From Hypericum androsaemum (Eukaryota > Streptophyta > Magnoliopsida > Malpighiales > Hypericaceae), in assembly GCA_963995505.1 (NCBI GenBank), contig OZ023181.1:14938221-15002220 (forward strand): a DNA stretch of 64,000 nucleotides, written 5' to 3'. Position 1 is the first letter of the stretch. Each line of letters starts with the position of its first letter. The notes beneath the pieces are model-generated. The model did no database searches and was not told where the DNA came from. It saw nothing but the letters and a program-made list of their open reading frames with translations. Shown here piece by piece: positions 53,373 through 63,623 of the stretch. Both the position numbers and the translations under genes were made by a program.

Positions 53373-53480
53373 CGTAAACGATATACTCTGTCTGGAAGAT
53401 CTTAAGTAATTTGATTAATACTAATCATACCAACAAGGTGTATCTTCTTTTCTGGCACACATATTCGAGTAATGGGCTAT
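53373..53480 (+). repeat. Partial second LTR copy
   Basis: Matches 53013-53120 (CCGTAAAxGATAT, ATACCAACAAGGTG, GGCACACATATT). Its end is lost in AT-rich DNA. Confidence 0.6.
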
Positions 53481-53759
53481 CCTACACAAATTTTTGCGTT
53501 TGCTATTATGATACAAATACTTGAGGTGAGAATAACGAATTCGGAATGTATTAAATATGCATGGGGTGAAAAATATTTATAACCACTCTAGTCCTGGAAT
53601 AGAATTTGGACTCAAGTAGATTACATATTCACTCTTTAACTCTGGTACCTTGTGTGGCGGTTAGTTTAGATTTGCATGGTGTACATTCGAGTCTTTTTGA
53701 TATGACCTTAGGACACTTTTGGTTTATTTTTTATATGACTTTAGGGCACTTTTAGTGTT

Positions 53760-53845
53760 ACTTTATAAATTTTACACTATGACAATGATAGAATTTGAAC
53801 ACTAGACCTCCTAGATATTTACAACACCTTGTGCCTTTGGACTAC
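53760..53845 (-). repeat. SINE-like repeat (copy d)
   Basis: TATAAATTTTACACTATGAC, then GAATTTGAACAC, then ATTTACAACACCTTGTGCC, as in copies a to c. Confidence 0.4.
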
Positions 53846-53946
53846 AATTAGTACCTAAGGTGGAGTACTTTTGGTACAATTGGTGTAACCATAATTGAGG
53901 AACACTTCTTGTGAAGTACAATACTTTATTTCTAAAAAATAATAAT

Positions 53947-54230
53947 GGGTAAATTATCCTCAGGTCCCTGGTTTATAATTTTATTACTCGCAGGTCCCTA
54001 GCTTTTAGAAATAGTGTATGATGTCCCTACTTTTTAAGAAAATATTGGTCTGAGGTCCCTAGTCACTGGATCAGAGATTTTCTCAGGAGATTTTTAAGAA
54101 GATCGATCCGGTGACTAGGGATCTCAGACCAATATTTTCTTTAAAAGCACAGACCTCATACACTATTTTCGAAAGCTAGGGACCTGCGAGTAATAAAACT
54201 ATAAACCAGGGACATGAGAGTAATTTGTTC
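53947..54230. mobile_element. Foldback element of 284 bp
   Basis: Two arms of about 125 bp (53947-54072 and 54105-54230) are inverted copies, including GGTCCCTGGTTTATAATTTTATTACTCGCAGGTCCCTAGCTTT in the left arm; a short loop separates them. The outer text GGGTAAATTAT..AGGTCCCTG resembles the TIR of the element at 35737. No TSD seen. It would form a near-complete hairpin. Confidence 0.75.
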
Positions 54231-54425
54231 AAAATTAGCGGGCCGTGGGCGGCTCCCGGGGCTGCCTTAGCGATGGTCGGGGAACGCCGGCCCACTCTCG
54301 GATTCTCTCAACACCGACCCGGCGAAGGAAAGAAGGGGGCTAACGAAGAAGTTGCCGTTAGAAAGGAAATTCTTTTCACTGATTTCCAGCAAAATTCATC
54401 AAAAATAGCACGATTTTTATAAAAC
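54231..54425 (+). other. GC-rich unidentified fragment
   Basis: A 65-codon frame, ISGPWAAPGAALAMVGERRP and on, with composition unlike the neighbouring AT-rich DNA. No family recognised. It may be a captured fragment. Confidence 0.25.
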
Positions 54426-55430
54426 CATATACCGATATAATCATCCCACATAGCGGACCACACTTAGCAATCATGTCATCTTCTTTTTTGTTATGTCAAT
54501 CATATCTTTTTTTATCAACCCCCGCCAACACGAAAGAGAAGTGAAGAGATTTGGGCCAATGCACTGTGATTTTTTTATACATAAGGGCCAATGCACTATG
54601 ATCTTTTTTTTAATCAAAAAAGAGTTTATCATTTTATTTAATTGTTAGTCCTAAACCCAAATGCGGTCATGAGCTTTGAAAATCGGCCATTTTGGTCCGA
54701 CAATTTGCCGGCAACATCATTGACATTCGCACCATCAAAAACTAGCGTATTAAAGAAGACAAGCACCCAACGGGAGATCACTCACCCAACCATTTTTTTC
54801 CTTTTTTCTGTAGTTATGCACAAATAAACCACTGACAGATGTCGGGACAAAGTAGGGAAATACTTGATGTGATTGAAAATATATTTTAGGAACAAATTCA
54901 TGTTAATTAAAGTTTTCAGTTAACACAAATAAATCGCATCTGAGTGTAGACTACATAACAAAACTGTGATAAAACTCGGAAATTTTTTTTTGAAATCTGG
55001 ATTAGTCACTTCAACGAATATAGTAAGTGATTTGACTCAAAATTTACTCTGAAATTTGAAATCTTAAATAAGTCTGGATTTATGCAGTAATCTCATTCCA
55101 GTCAATATACCAAAATTACCCTTAAAAAAAACAAAATTCAGATATTCATACTCATAAATCGGAATATAATAGATAAATTTTATCAAACGGCACCAGGATA
55201 AAATATCTTCTAATTTAAGTACTGCTTCACCAGAAAAATTAACGCAAGTAAAACTGGACTGTAAAAGAAGAAAACACATTAATCCACCACGGTGCCATTA
55301 CAAGGATAAGAGAAGAAGGGCAAATCCGACATTGAACAGCAAACCGGAGCTCGAGGAAAATGATAACATAGGAGCAGAAGCAAACGATGACTGTAAGGAC
55401 TAACGGACAACCCCCAGATCCCGTCACCGT
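54426..55430. other. Intergenic region upstream of the Aux/IAA gene
   Basis: No gene seen. A TGTCGG hexamer (a strong auxin response factor site in other systems) lies near 54840, far from the gene. Otherwise AT-rich. Confidence 0.3.
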
Positions 55431-56271
55431 TAGTTATATATCCAACGGCGCTGAGGGACCATCTCTCCTCCCAACCATTTGACACCGTCCGATCTCACCC
55501 TTTCTTTTTCTTCCCACCAAAAAGGCACCCAGGTGTCGTTCTAATTTCACTTCTGCCCCTCTCAAGACAAAAACACCACCCCCCACCTTTTTTAACTTCC
55601 TCTCTCTCTCTCTCTCCACCGTTTGTCTGTCTCTCTCTCCTTGTTTGGTCTTCCGCTTAATGGAAGGTCCTTGATCCGACCTCTCTCTGAAACCTCTCTC
55701 AAGTTTCTCTCCCAGCCGTCTGATCTTCTCTCTCTCCTCACTGGGTCTCTCTGATTGGAAGGTGGGAAGTTCTATAGCGGCAGAAAGATAAGTTTAGCTT
55801 CGGGTAGCTGTTAGTTAGTCGCAATTTAACTTCATTTTAGCCTTGCTGGTGCTTAAAGTTGCAAACTTTGAGATCTTGCATGGTTCTTTTAGTTGAAAGT
55901 TTGCTCCTTTCTTGATGGATTTTGAGGCCTTTTTAAGTTTTTAGTTTAGTTTTTGAGTTGGGTTTTCCCTTGTTTAGGCTAATTTTTTAATTGCTCTTTC
56001 TTTTTCCCATTTTATCTTCCGCTGGAAGCTTAGAAATGGTACAAGGAAGGTAAAACCCTTTTGGGTTCTTAAAAATGCTAAGTTTTAAAGGAAAGGGGAG
56101 TAAAATGCTCATTATATATAAGGGTTTCCTTTTTCCTCAAATAAGTAATATTTGGGAATGAAGTGAGATATGGGAAATTTTTAGAATGAGGTTTGATTTG
56201 GGTTTGTTGGCATGTGTTTCGTTGAAGCAGTTAAAGAGGGTATTATTGTCAAGGAGTTTGAAGTTGTGGTG
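55431..56271 (+). promoter_or_regulatory. Core promoter and long pyrimidine-rich leader of the Aux/IAA gene
   Basis: AGTTATATATCC near 55431 is a TATA candidate. CT-rich DNA follows (55595-55645), including TGTCTC near 55627, then a T-rich leader to the ATG at 56272. Upstream ATGs exist (for example at 55660 with a five-codon frame), so translation of the main frame may be modulated. The exact transcription start cannot be seen. Confidence 0.4.
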
Positions 56272-59200
56272 ATGTCTCCACCTTTGCTGGGTGTGGAGGA
56301 TGGGCAGAGCAATGTCTCCTTAGCAGCCTCCTCCCCTTCTGTTGAATGCATCTCGCAGAACGGTTGCGGGCTTAAAGAGCGGAATTACCTGGGCTTATCG
56401 GATTGCTCGTCGGTTGACAGCTCTGCTGCCCCGAGCTTCTCGGAGGACAATAAGGCCAAGCTCAATCTCAAGGCTACCGAGCTGAGGCTGGGTCTTCCTG
56501 GGTCTCAATCGCCTCCAAGGGAAACAGATCTTTCCTTGCTAAGTCCACGGAAGCTTGATGAGAAGCCTTTGTTCCCTTTGGCGCCCTCTCAGAAGCATGT
56601 CATTTCCGGCAACAAAAGGGGATTCGCTGATACTATGGACGGGTTCTCTGAGGTGAAAGGTTCTCTGTACACAGAGAAGAATTGGATGTTTCATACTGGT
56701 GGAGTTGAGTCTGAATCTCCACAATCGGTAACGCTAGGCAAGTTTCCTGGTAATTCGGGTATAACTGCAGTGCTATCGACAAGGACTCCGGGAGCTCAAC
56801 CTGTTCCAGTTAAAGAGATGTCACAGAAAGCAGCACAGGAAAGACCTCATGCAACAAGTGGCCCGTGCCTGAATGCGGCTGGTGCTTCTAACAATAACAC
56901 TAGCGCACCTGCTGCCAAGTAGTTATACTATTTACCACAAATTTATACTTACAGCTGCTGGCTTCATGAAGGAAAATAGTGTAAACTAACATTCTTAGTG
57001 GACTTCTAAAATTTGGCAGGGCACAGGTTGTTGGTTGGCCTCCAATCAGATCGTTTAGAAAGAACACATTGGCTACCACTTCTAAGAACAATGATGAAGT
57101 TGATGGGAAACCGGGTCCAGGTGCTCTTTATGTGAAGGTCAGTATGGATGGCGCTCCTTACTTGAGGAAGGTCGATCTGAGAACCTATTCCACCTACCAA
57201 GAACTTTCTTCTGCTCTGGAAAAGATGTTCAGCTGCTTCACAATAGGTAAACTGTTCTTTCTGATTATTAGCTGTCTGCAGTTAACTTTTGCTCTGTAGG
57301 ATTTTGTGGATACAATTACGATAAATGCAAGCGTACTTGCAGGGCAATGTGGTTCGCATGGAGTTTCCGGAAAGGAAAAGCTAAGTGAAATTAAATTGAG
57401 GGATCTTCTGCATGGATCAGATTATGTGGTAACTTATGAAGATAAGGATGGAGACTGGATGTTAGTTGGAGATGTCCCATGGGGGTAAGCTTGATTTACT
57501 TTCTTTTCTGCCGCCACCCTTCTTGCTGTTTCCTCCCGTCACATGTTTCATGTTGTGAAAAGTTATCAAAGCTTTGTCAAGACATGTTTAAGAATAATCA
57601 ACAGAGTTTTGCCATAAAGATGCTCTTTAACATATATAAGTGGCCATTAGTTTCTAATTTGCTACTTGTCAATAACATCAAAAGTGTAGAAGATAAATAC
57701 TTCTGGCGATTGCAGTTGATATTAACTGGCACTGACATAGCCAAGTGGTACTAGAAAACGCTAAATAAGGTCACAACACATGTGACCATTTTTTCCAGCT
57801 GGTCCTGCATGCAATGTGTACAGTGGCTACACTTGTGGTGCAAAATGGTCCGTCTTTTATATGTGAATGGATTGCTGGACCAAGCAAAATATGTACAGTA
57901 GGTGTTACATTTTGTTCAGTTTAGATGTGTTGGAAGTAACTATATTTTGGTCGTCGGTGCAAGTTTTTTAGGATTCTCCATGTTTTATGCTGTGGACAAG
58001 GTGCTGATACAGAATGAGGAAGAACTGTAGTATTATGTTATATATCCATGCAGCATCCGAAGCTCTCTGTTGCTCTTATATTTTCCTTGGGTATTAATTT
58101 ATGTACTTAAAAGCAAAATCATACCTCTGCTAGTTTTGGTCAGAGAAAAGTATCTGGAAGGCTAATTTTTCTGAAACTTTGTATGTCTGATTCATAGATT
58201 GGCCCTTTTCCTCGTGGGAAGTATTACAAATTCCTTAGATGATCGTGTGCCATGATATTGGATATTTTATTCGACCCTCTTATATTGTTTAGGTCATCCT
58301 CAATCTTCGTACGACCACTCATTCAAACTGTCAAGGGAAAGAAAGCCTGTTCTTACATAATGGCATAAACATTTGTGTGTGAAGCAGATTCTTGTGGGGG
58401 TTGGTCGGTACCGTACAACTGTTTTTCTCCCTGCACATGTTCTTGAGGGAAAACCTCATGACCTGGTTTTGAAAAGTTGTTTCGGCCCATTTTCTCTTTA
58501 TTATCTCAGTTTATGCCCCCATTTAGTGTAAATAGATCCTGGATTTGTCCTATATCATTGGTTCTGCTACTGATCACTATATGCCCCTGTTTGGTTAAGC
58601 CCCATTATGTGATCAATCTTTTTCATTATCATTTCTTGAATTATTCGATACTTGTTTGAGTTTTTTTAGTTAGAATAGCACCTATTCCAAGACTTGGGTG
58701 TTTAAATGCATCTGTGCCCTAACACATGTTTGATTCTCCCACAGGATGTTTATCGAAACATGCAAGAGGCTCAAGATAATGAAGAGCTCAGATGCTATTG
58801 GCTTAGGTGCGTATAAAACATACGGTATTTAACCAGCATGCATGCGAAGCTCATTGGACTACGAGCATGCACTTTAGAACTCTTTTAAACACACTTTTTC
58901 AACCATGACTCGTTCCTTCTAACCTTGCAACTATTTAGGGTATGCATATCTAGTAAGTGGTCTGTCTTTTGTCCTATACGTCGGGTCCTGGTGCATGCTA
59001 AAACTGAATTCGCTGCCTACTACACTTGTGCATAACTCAGCGAGGCATAAGCCATGAAGTGTATCAGTTGGACCCGACAGTGGTGCTCCTTGAGTGTAGC
59101 ACTTCTGCATTAGTGTTTGCTAGATTTTTTACCATAGAAGTCCATAACTGATCACTTTCGTGCTCGCATGAATCTATGTTGTCAATAGCGCGCTATAGCG

Positions 59201-60048
59201 GCGCTATGTAGCGTTTTGGGCACCCACTGCTACGCTATGCTGCTGTTAAACGCTATAGACAGTAGCGGCTATAGCGGCTGCTATAGCGGCCAAATAGCGG
59301 CCGCAATACCGCTTTTTGGCCGCTATTTGGCCGCTATTTGGGATTTTGGCAAGAATTCCTTAAATACCCCTGATTTTTTAACTGTTTACTTATTTATAGA
59401 GGGCATATAGGTAGTTTTGGGTATTGGGCAAGTGATTTTTTCCCTTTTTTCCAGTTGCCGAGCAAGTTAATAAGTTTTGGGTATTGGGTAAGTTATTTTT
59501 TTAGTTGCTGTGTAAGTTTTGGGTATTGGGTAAGTGATTTTTCCCCTTTTTTTCAGTTGCCGAGTAAGTTATTAAATTTTGGGTATTGGGTAAGTGATTT
59601 TTTTAGTTGCTGTGTAAGTTTTGGGTATTGGGTAAGTGATTTTTCTCTTTTTTGGCTTACTTTTAGTTGCTATGTTTGTAATTTGGTGGTTGTTCTGTGT
59701 TTTTTTGTTGCCTAGTAAGTTAATATGTCTATTTTTTAGTATTTATGTTTACTTTGTACACTGATTTTTAGTCTTCTCAATAGCGGTCATCCCGCTACCG
59801 CTATACCACTATAGCATTTTAGATGGGTAGCCGCTACGCGACGCTATCTGCTATTGACAACATAGGCATGAATTGACTTTGGCCCAAATGGTGAAGGATA
59901 TCAACTTCCCACCTCTAGCAATACGAACGCGGGATGTTCGCTTGGGTTTTGAGATATCTTTAACTTTCTTGCATTGACATTTTCTACGTGGGGCTTGTCT
60001 GGTTTCGCAGCTCCACGAGCAATGGAGAAATCGAAGATAAAGGCCTAG
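56272..60048 (+). CDS. IAA9-like: Aux/IAA transcriptional repressor of the IAA8/IAA9/IAA27 group (five exons)
   Basis: Exons: 56272-56918, 57020-57246, 57343-57484, 58745-58806 and 60011-60048, all with GT-AG introns and consistent phases, giving 371 residues. Domain I: the EAR-type repression motif TELRLGLPG at 69-77. Domain II: the degron [13 protein letters not shown] at 219-231, bound by TIR1/AFB with auxin. Domains III/IV (PB1): [17 protein letters not shown] from 253, with the invariant Lys at 255, and the acidic OPCA patch YEDKDGDW at 323-330. The tail ends [14 protein letters not shown]. It binds ARF factors and represses auxin-responsive genes in the nucleus until degraded. The N-terminus [20 protein letters not shown] is typical of this group; an in-frame ATG at 56212 would add 20 residues. 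Residue 339 is Gly where the family usually has Glu. Confidence 0.93.
59174..59865. mobile_element. hAT-like MITE in intron 4 of the Aux/IAA gene
   Basis: 692 bp with perfect 16-bp TIRs CTATGTTGTCAATAGC and a perfect 8-bp duplication GCATGAAT (59166-59173 and 59866-59873), the hAT signature. Subterminal GCTATAGCGGC repeats fill both ends. The interior holds a tandem repeat. The perfect ends suggest a fairly recent insertion. The splice sites of the intron (58807-60010) are untouched. Confidence 0.9.
59415..59660. repeat. Minisatellite inside the intronic MITE
   Basis: TTTTGGGTATTGGGTAAGTGATTTTT occurs about five times, with alternating spacers (CAGTTGCCGAGTAAGTTA and AGTTGCTGTGTAAG), giving a two-part unit of about 110 bp. 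The open frame across it is a by-product of the repeat. Confidence 0.85.
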
Positions 60049-60655
60049 CTTTTGCGTGAAAGATGGCAAGGCAGGAGGGTTTGACACAACTGAAGAGGCC
60101 GAAGAACACGTCCGAGTTGGAGCACAGCTGATATGTTAACGTAGTAACTGTCCTTTTTTTGCGAGTCTGATTTGTTGAAGAACTTGGTTATTTTATGATG
60201 AACAGAAGTGGAGTTAGTTATATCTATTTATATAGGAGAAGCTTCTTTATTTCCCAGTGTTTTATTATGTACACGTGTGACGTGTCAAGTGCGGTGAACC
60301 AAAACGTTCCTGGGTTGCACTAATTCGTACTTACTCGTGGGATAATTCGTTATGGTCATATGTCACGCGGTGGAATTGAAGGATAGATCAGGAAGAATCG
60401 ATATTAGGAGTCTGAATAGGGAGATTGGGAGGCGTTTCATTTTCAAACAATGTCTGAGCCACGTGGCAGGTAGGCGACCGGTCGTTCATCATTACATGTC
60501 ACGCTCGAGGTCGAGATCACTCGTGTGAGCTGTCGTCCAGTTATTTGTTTTTTTTTAAATCTTTGTGCCCTCATCTGTAAATAGCATAGTTTTCAAAAAT
60601 GAACCAGCCATCTATCCTTTACTTGCGTTGTAAGCCCATTGGCAACTTAGTAAAT
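60049..60655 (+). other. 3' flank of the Aux/IAA gene
   Basis: It should include the 3' UTR and polyadenylation site, but no distinct signal stands out. GTGTGACGTGTC and ACACGTGT texts near 60275 are bZIP-type motifs of uncertain meaning. Confidence 0.3.
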
Positions 60656-60659
60656 TGCT

Positions 60660-61303
60660 ATGCTTAGCTGCTGGGTACCATTCACTAAGCTAGCCTATAT
60701 ATGCCCTACCACCCTAGACCACGCCTTTGTCCTAGCCCAGCTCCAAGCTATAACTAACCAGACATCACCTAAGAGGAACAAAGAACTCTATAAACCACCA
60801 CTTCTACCTAAACCCACAATACACAACCAACCTAAGGCCATATATAGGGCTATATAACTGCTGATGCCATGTTGGGAACTAACCTGCTTCATTACCAGAC
60901 TTTGAGAGTCAATGGACAATCCCTCTCCATCCTGATTGATACTGGAAGCACACATAACTTTCTCAACCTGCAAATGACCAAGAAAATGGGATGTAAGATT
61001 GAGCAACATGAGGCCGTGACTGTTAAAGTAGCCTATGGAGGAGAAATCAGTTACTCCGTGATTGTCAAGGATTTCGAGTAGAAGATGCAGGACGGGGAAT
61101 TCACTACAGATGTATTGCTGTTACCACGCAGCAGTTGTGGGATGGTATTGGGAATTCAATGGCTAAGAACACTGGGAGATATATTACTTGGAATCTTGAT
61201 TAGCTTAAGATGGAATGAATTCAGTGTTGAGAGCTCTAAAGTGGTGCTCAGAGGCTCTACAAAATCTTCCAGAAAAGCAAGTCTTGCTAAAAAAAAAAAA
61301 AAT
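60660..61303 (+). pseudogene. Gypsy gag-pol fragment with aspartic protease (RVP_2 type)
   Basis: A linker-like Pro/Thr-rich start is followed at 60869 by ILIDTGSTHNFLNLQM (protease active site) and, after a stop at 61079, by GMVLGIQWLRTLGDI, the flap-to-RT motif of plant Gypsy elements. The fragment ends in an A13 tract at 61289-61302, which suggests a retroposed or truncated copy. No RT follows. Confidence 0.65.
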
Positions 61304-61619
61304 TAACAATATTTTGAAAGATATTGAAGCTATATCATTCAACATGTTAAAAACTAACGCTATCTTAAACCAATGAAAATTGGACAAACTTCAAAAAATG
61401 AAATGACAGACCCAGGTTTGAAGCAACAAGAATCTGTAATGAGGAAGATGAAGGTGCTTTGACCTTGGTTGACTCAGTCGAGGAAGGAGATCATTTCTCG
61501 CGCCAGCAGTTGGAGACGAGCGCGGGAGAAGTTGTTGAACTAGCCGTTGGAGTACGGGGCTGTAGTGGAGGTCCATATGCACACGATTGGGCCACGCGTG
61601 ATTAGCCGTTGCTAAGTGG
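61304..61619. other. Gap with no supported gene
   Basis: A minus-strand frame of 63 codons at 61391-61582 has no recognisable motif. Possibly part of the Gypsy remnant. Confidence 0.3.
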
Positions 61620-61940
61620 GCTGAATAAATGGGCCACGTCTGGGAGAAGTGGCTTAGCGGTTAATTAGTTATGTTCTTTCCTTATTTCGTGGCTTAGGAA
61701 TTAGTTGCAATTTCTATTTAATTAAAGTGTAATTATAGATCAGCTGGGTGCCATCCCCGAGACCGGTCTATATAAGCATTTCCCTTTTTATTGTTTTGAT
61801 TATGAATGAATATCCAGAAAATTGCCTCACCCTTTCTCTCTCAATTTCTTTCTCCCTAACAACTATCTATCTTGGTTCTCTAAGCAAGGCTTGGAGTTCC
61901 TTATTGGAGGACCTCCTGGCTGAGCTCTCGAAGTTATCCA
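61620..61940 (+). repeat. Probable LTR remnant with TATA box and R region
   Basis: GGTCTATATAAGCATTTCC near 61766 is followed by ATGAATGAATATCCAGAAAATTG and TCTCTCTCAATTTC text, a pattern I associate with R/U5 of plant Gypsy LTRs. It may belong with the protease fragment upstream. Boundaries not resolved. Confidence 0.4.
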
Positions 61941-62352
61941 CTTTGCAGAATCTAATAAAATTCAAGAGTGAAATGATTTTTTTACAAGTGAAATTTTTTT
62001 ATATATCTCCAATATAAAATAAAGAAATAAGTTTATATAAAACGCATAATTCAAAATCGCTCATAGATATATTTTAACCTAATATGAAACCATTGTCAAA
62101 TTATTGTTGTTGTCTAACATTTAAGTATGTATTTGCCTAAATTTATCCTCGATCTTTACCTAAGAACTCACGCCAATTGCGATCTTCTTGAGAAAAAATA
62201 AAATCTTATAAATTTAATAAAGAATATTAATTATGATTATTATTGTTAATTTAGTTTTATCATTATTATTTTAATTTAAGCATTATATTATTGTTAATAC
62301 GGTTCCATCATCATATTATGTTATTGTTGTTCTTAGTGTATCTAGGAATAAA

Positions 62353-63275
62353 GGGCAAATAATCCCTTCTAATTGTCAGGTACACTTACCACCTTACACT
62401 CAAATTTGGGTCAATTAGCACCCTATACTTGATAAATTAGTGTAATTAATACCTTACAATTAATTTTAATGACATGTCATTACTTAGGTGACATTCATGT
62501 CATTTAAAATACCATTTTATTATTTATTTGACTTAATTTGATCTATTTATATTTAGAATTAATTATTTAAATATAACATCTAAATTTTTTTTCAAAAAAA
62601 TCAAAATTCAGAAACTCTAAAATTTGAACCCAAAAAATTAAAATAAAAAATTTGGAAACTATAAATAAAAATTACAACAAAATTAATCAAAAAATTTAAA
62701 TTTTAAATAAAAAGTTAAAAAACTAAGAAAAACTCTCACTTACTCATCCTCCCCGTGGCACTTTTTTATTCTTTATTTTGCTATTTCAATTTTAAATTAA
62801 ATATATTATTTTTATGTTGTTTCTATTTTTAGATTCTCTGAAATATTATTGAATTTAATATTTGGTGAGAGTTTTTATGTTATTAATTAGATTTTTATTC
62901 TTTGTTTTCGTTTTTGTTTAATTTTTGTAAATTTGCTGTTTAATCTTAATATTTTTTATTCATGTTGTTATTTTTAATATAGAGTTTCTGGGATTTTTAA
63001 ATTTTATGTTTTCAAATTTTAGCATTTCAAGGTTTTTATTTATATATGTTATTTAAAATAATTAACTCTAAATATAAATAAATCAAATTAAGTCAAATAA
63101 ATAATAAAATAGTATTTGAAATGACATGGATGCCATCTAAGTAATGACATGTCATTAAAATTAATTGTAAGGCATTAATTGCTCCAATTTATCAAGTATA
63201 TGGTACTAATTGATCCAAATTTGAGTATAAGGTATTAATTACACCTTTTGGACAAGTAGAAGAGGCTATTTGCTA
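62353..63275. mobile_element. Fifth long-TIR (MULE-like) element, AT-rich core
   Basis: About 920 bp with TIRs of roughly 230 bp. GGGCAAATAATCCCTTCT at the left mirrors AGAGGCTATTTGCT at the right, and AATGACATGTCATTAC is present in both arms, with TTTGACTTAATTTGAT and its inverse further in. The core is AT-rich without a captured gene. The TSD is not clear. Confidence 0.7.
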
Positions 63276-63499
63276 TCTATTAGGCAAAAAGAATTGATGT
63301 TTTTTGTTGAAAAAAATGTGAAAATTTTGGCCGACATCAATCAACGCATACCAATTAACTCGAAAAGATCGATCCATATACCCTTAGGCAATGATAAAGT
63401 GAAACTATTTTTGATAGAGTAAAGAAAAGGAAATAAAAAAAAGAGCATAGCTTAACTCATAAGCGAGCGGGCACACAGCGGTCATATTGACTGGGGACG

Positions 63500-63516
63500 C
63501 GGTTATATATAAATAG
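63500..63516 (+). promoter_or_regulatory. TATA box of the MADS-box locus
   Basis: GGTTATATATAAATAGCG lies 110-120 bp upstream of the ATG at 63624 and is followed by CT-rich leader DNA, so a plus-strand promoter is plausible. Confidence 0.5.
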
Positions 63517-63623
63517 CGTCACTCCCTCTCTCTCTAATTCCTAAACAGTAAACGCACAAAATCAATACTTCCGTCCTCCCTCTATCTCTCTCTAAATTTC
63601 TTCCCCTGTTCAACTAACCAGCG

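Noticed and set aside
55434..55619. Minus-strand frame near the Aux/IAA promoter
   Set aside because: Complement of the CT-rich leader; no gene features.
59455..59715. 86-codon frame with FGYWVSDF repeats
   Set aside because: By-product of the minisatellite inside the MITE; also within an intron.
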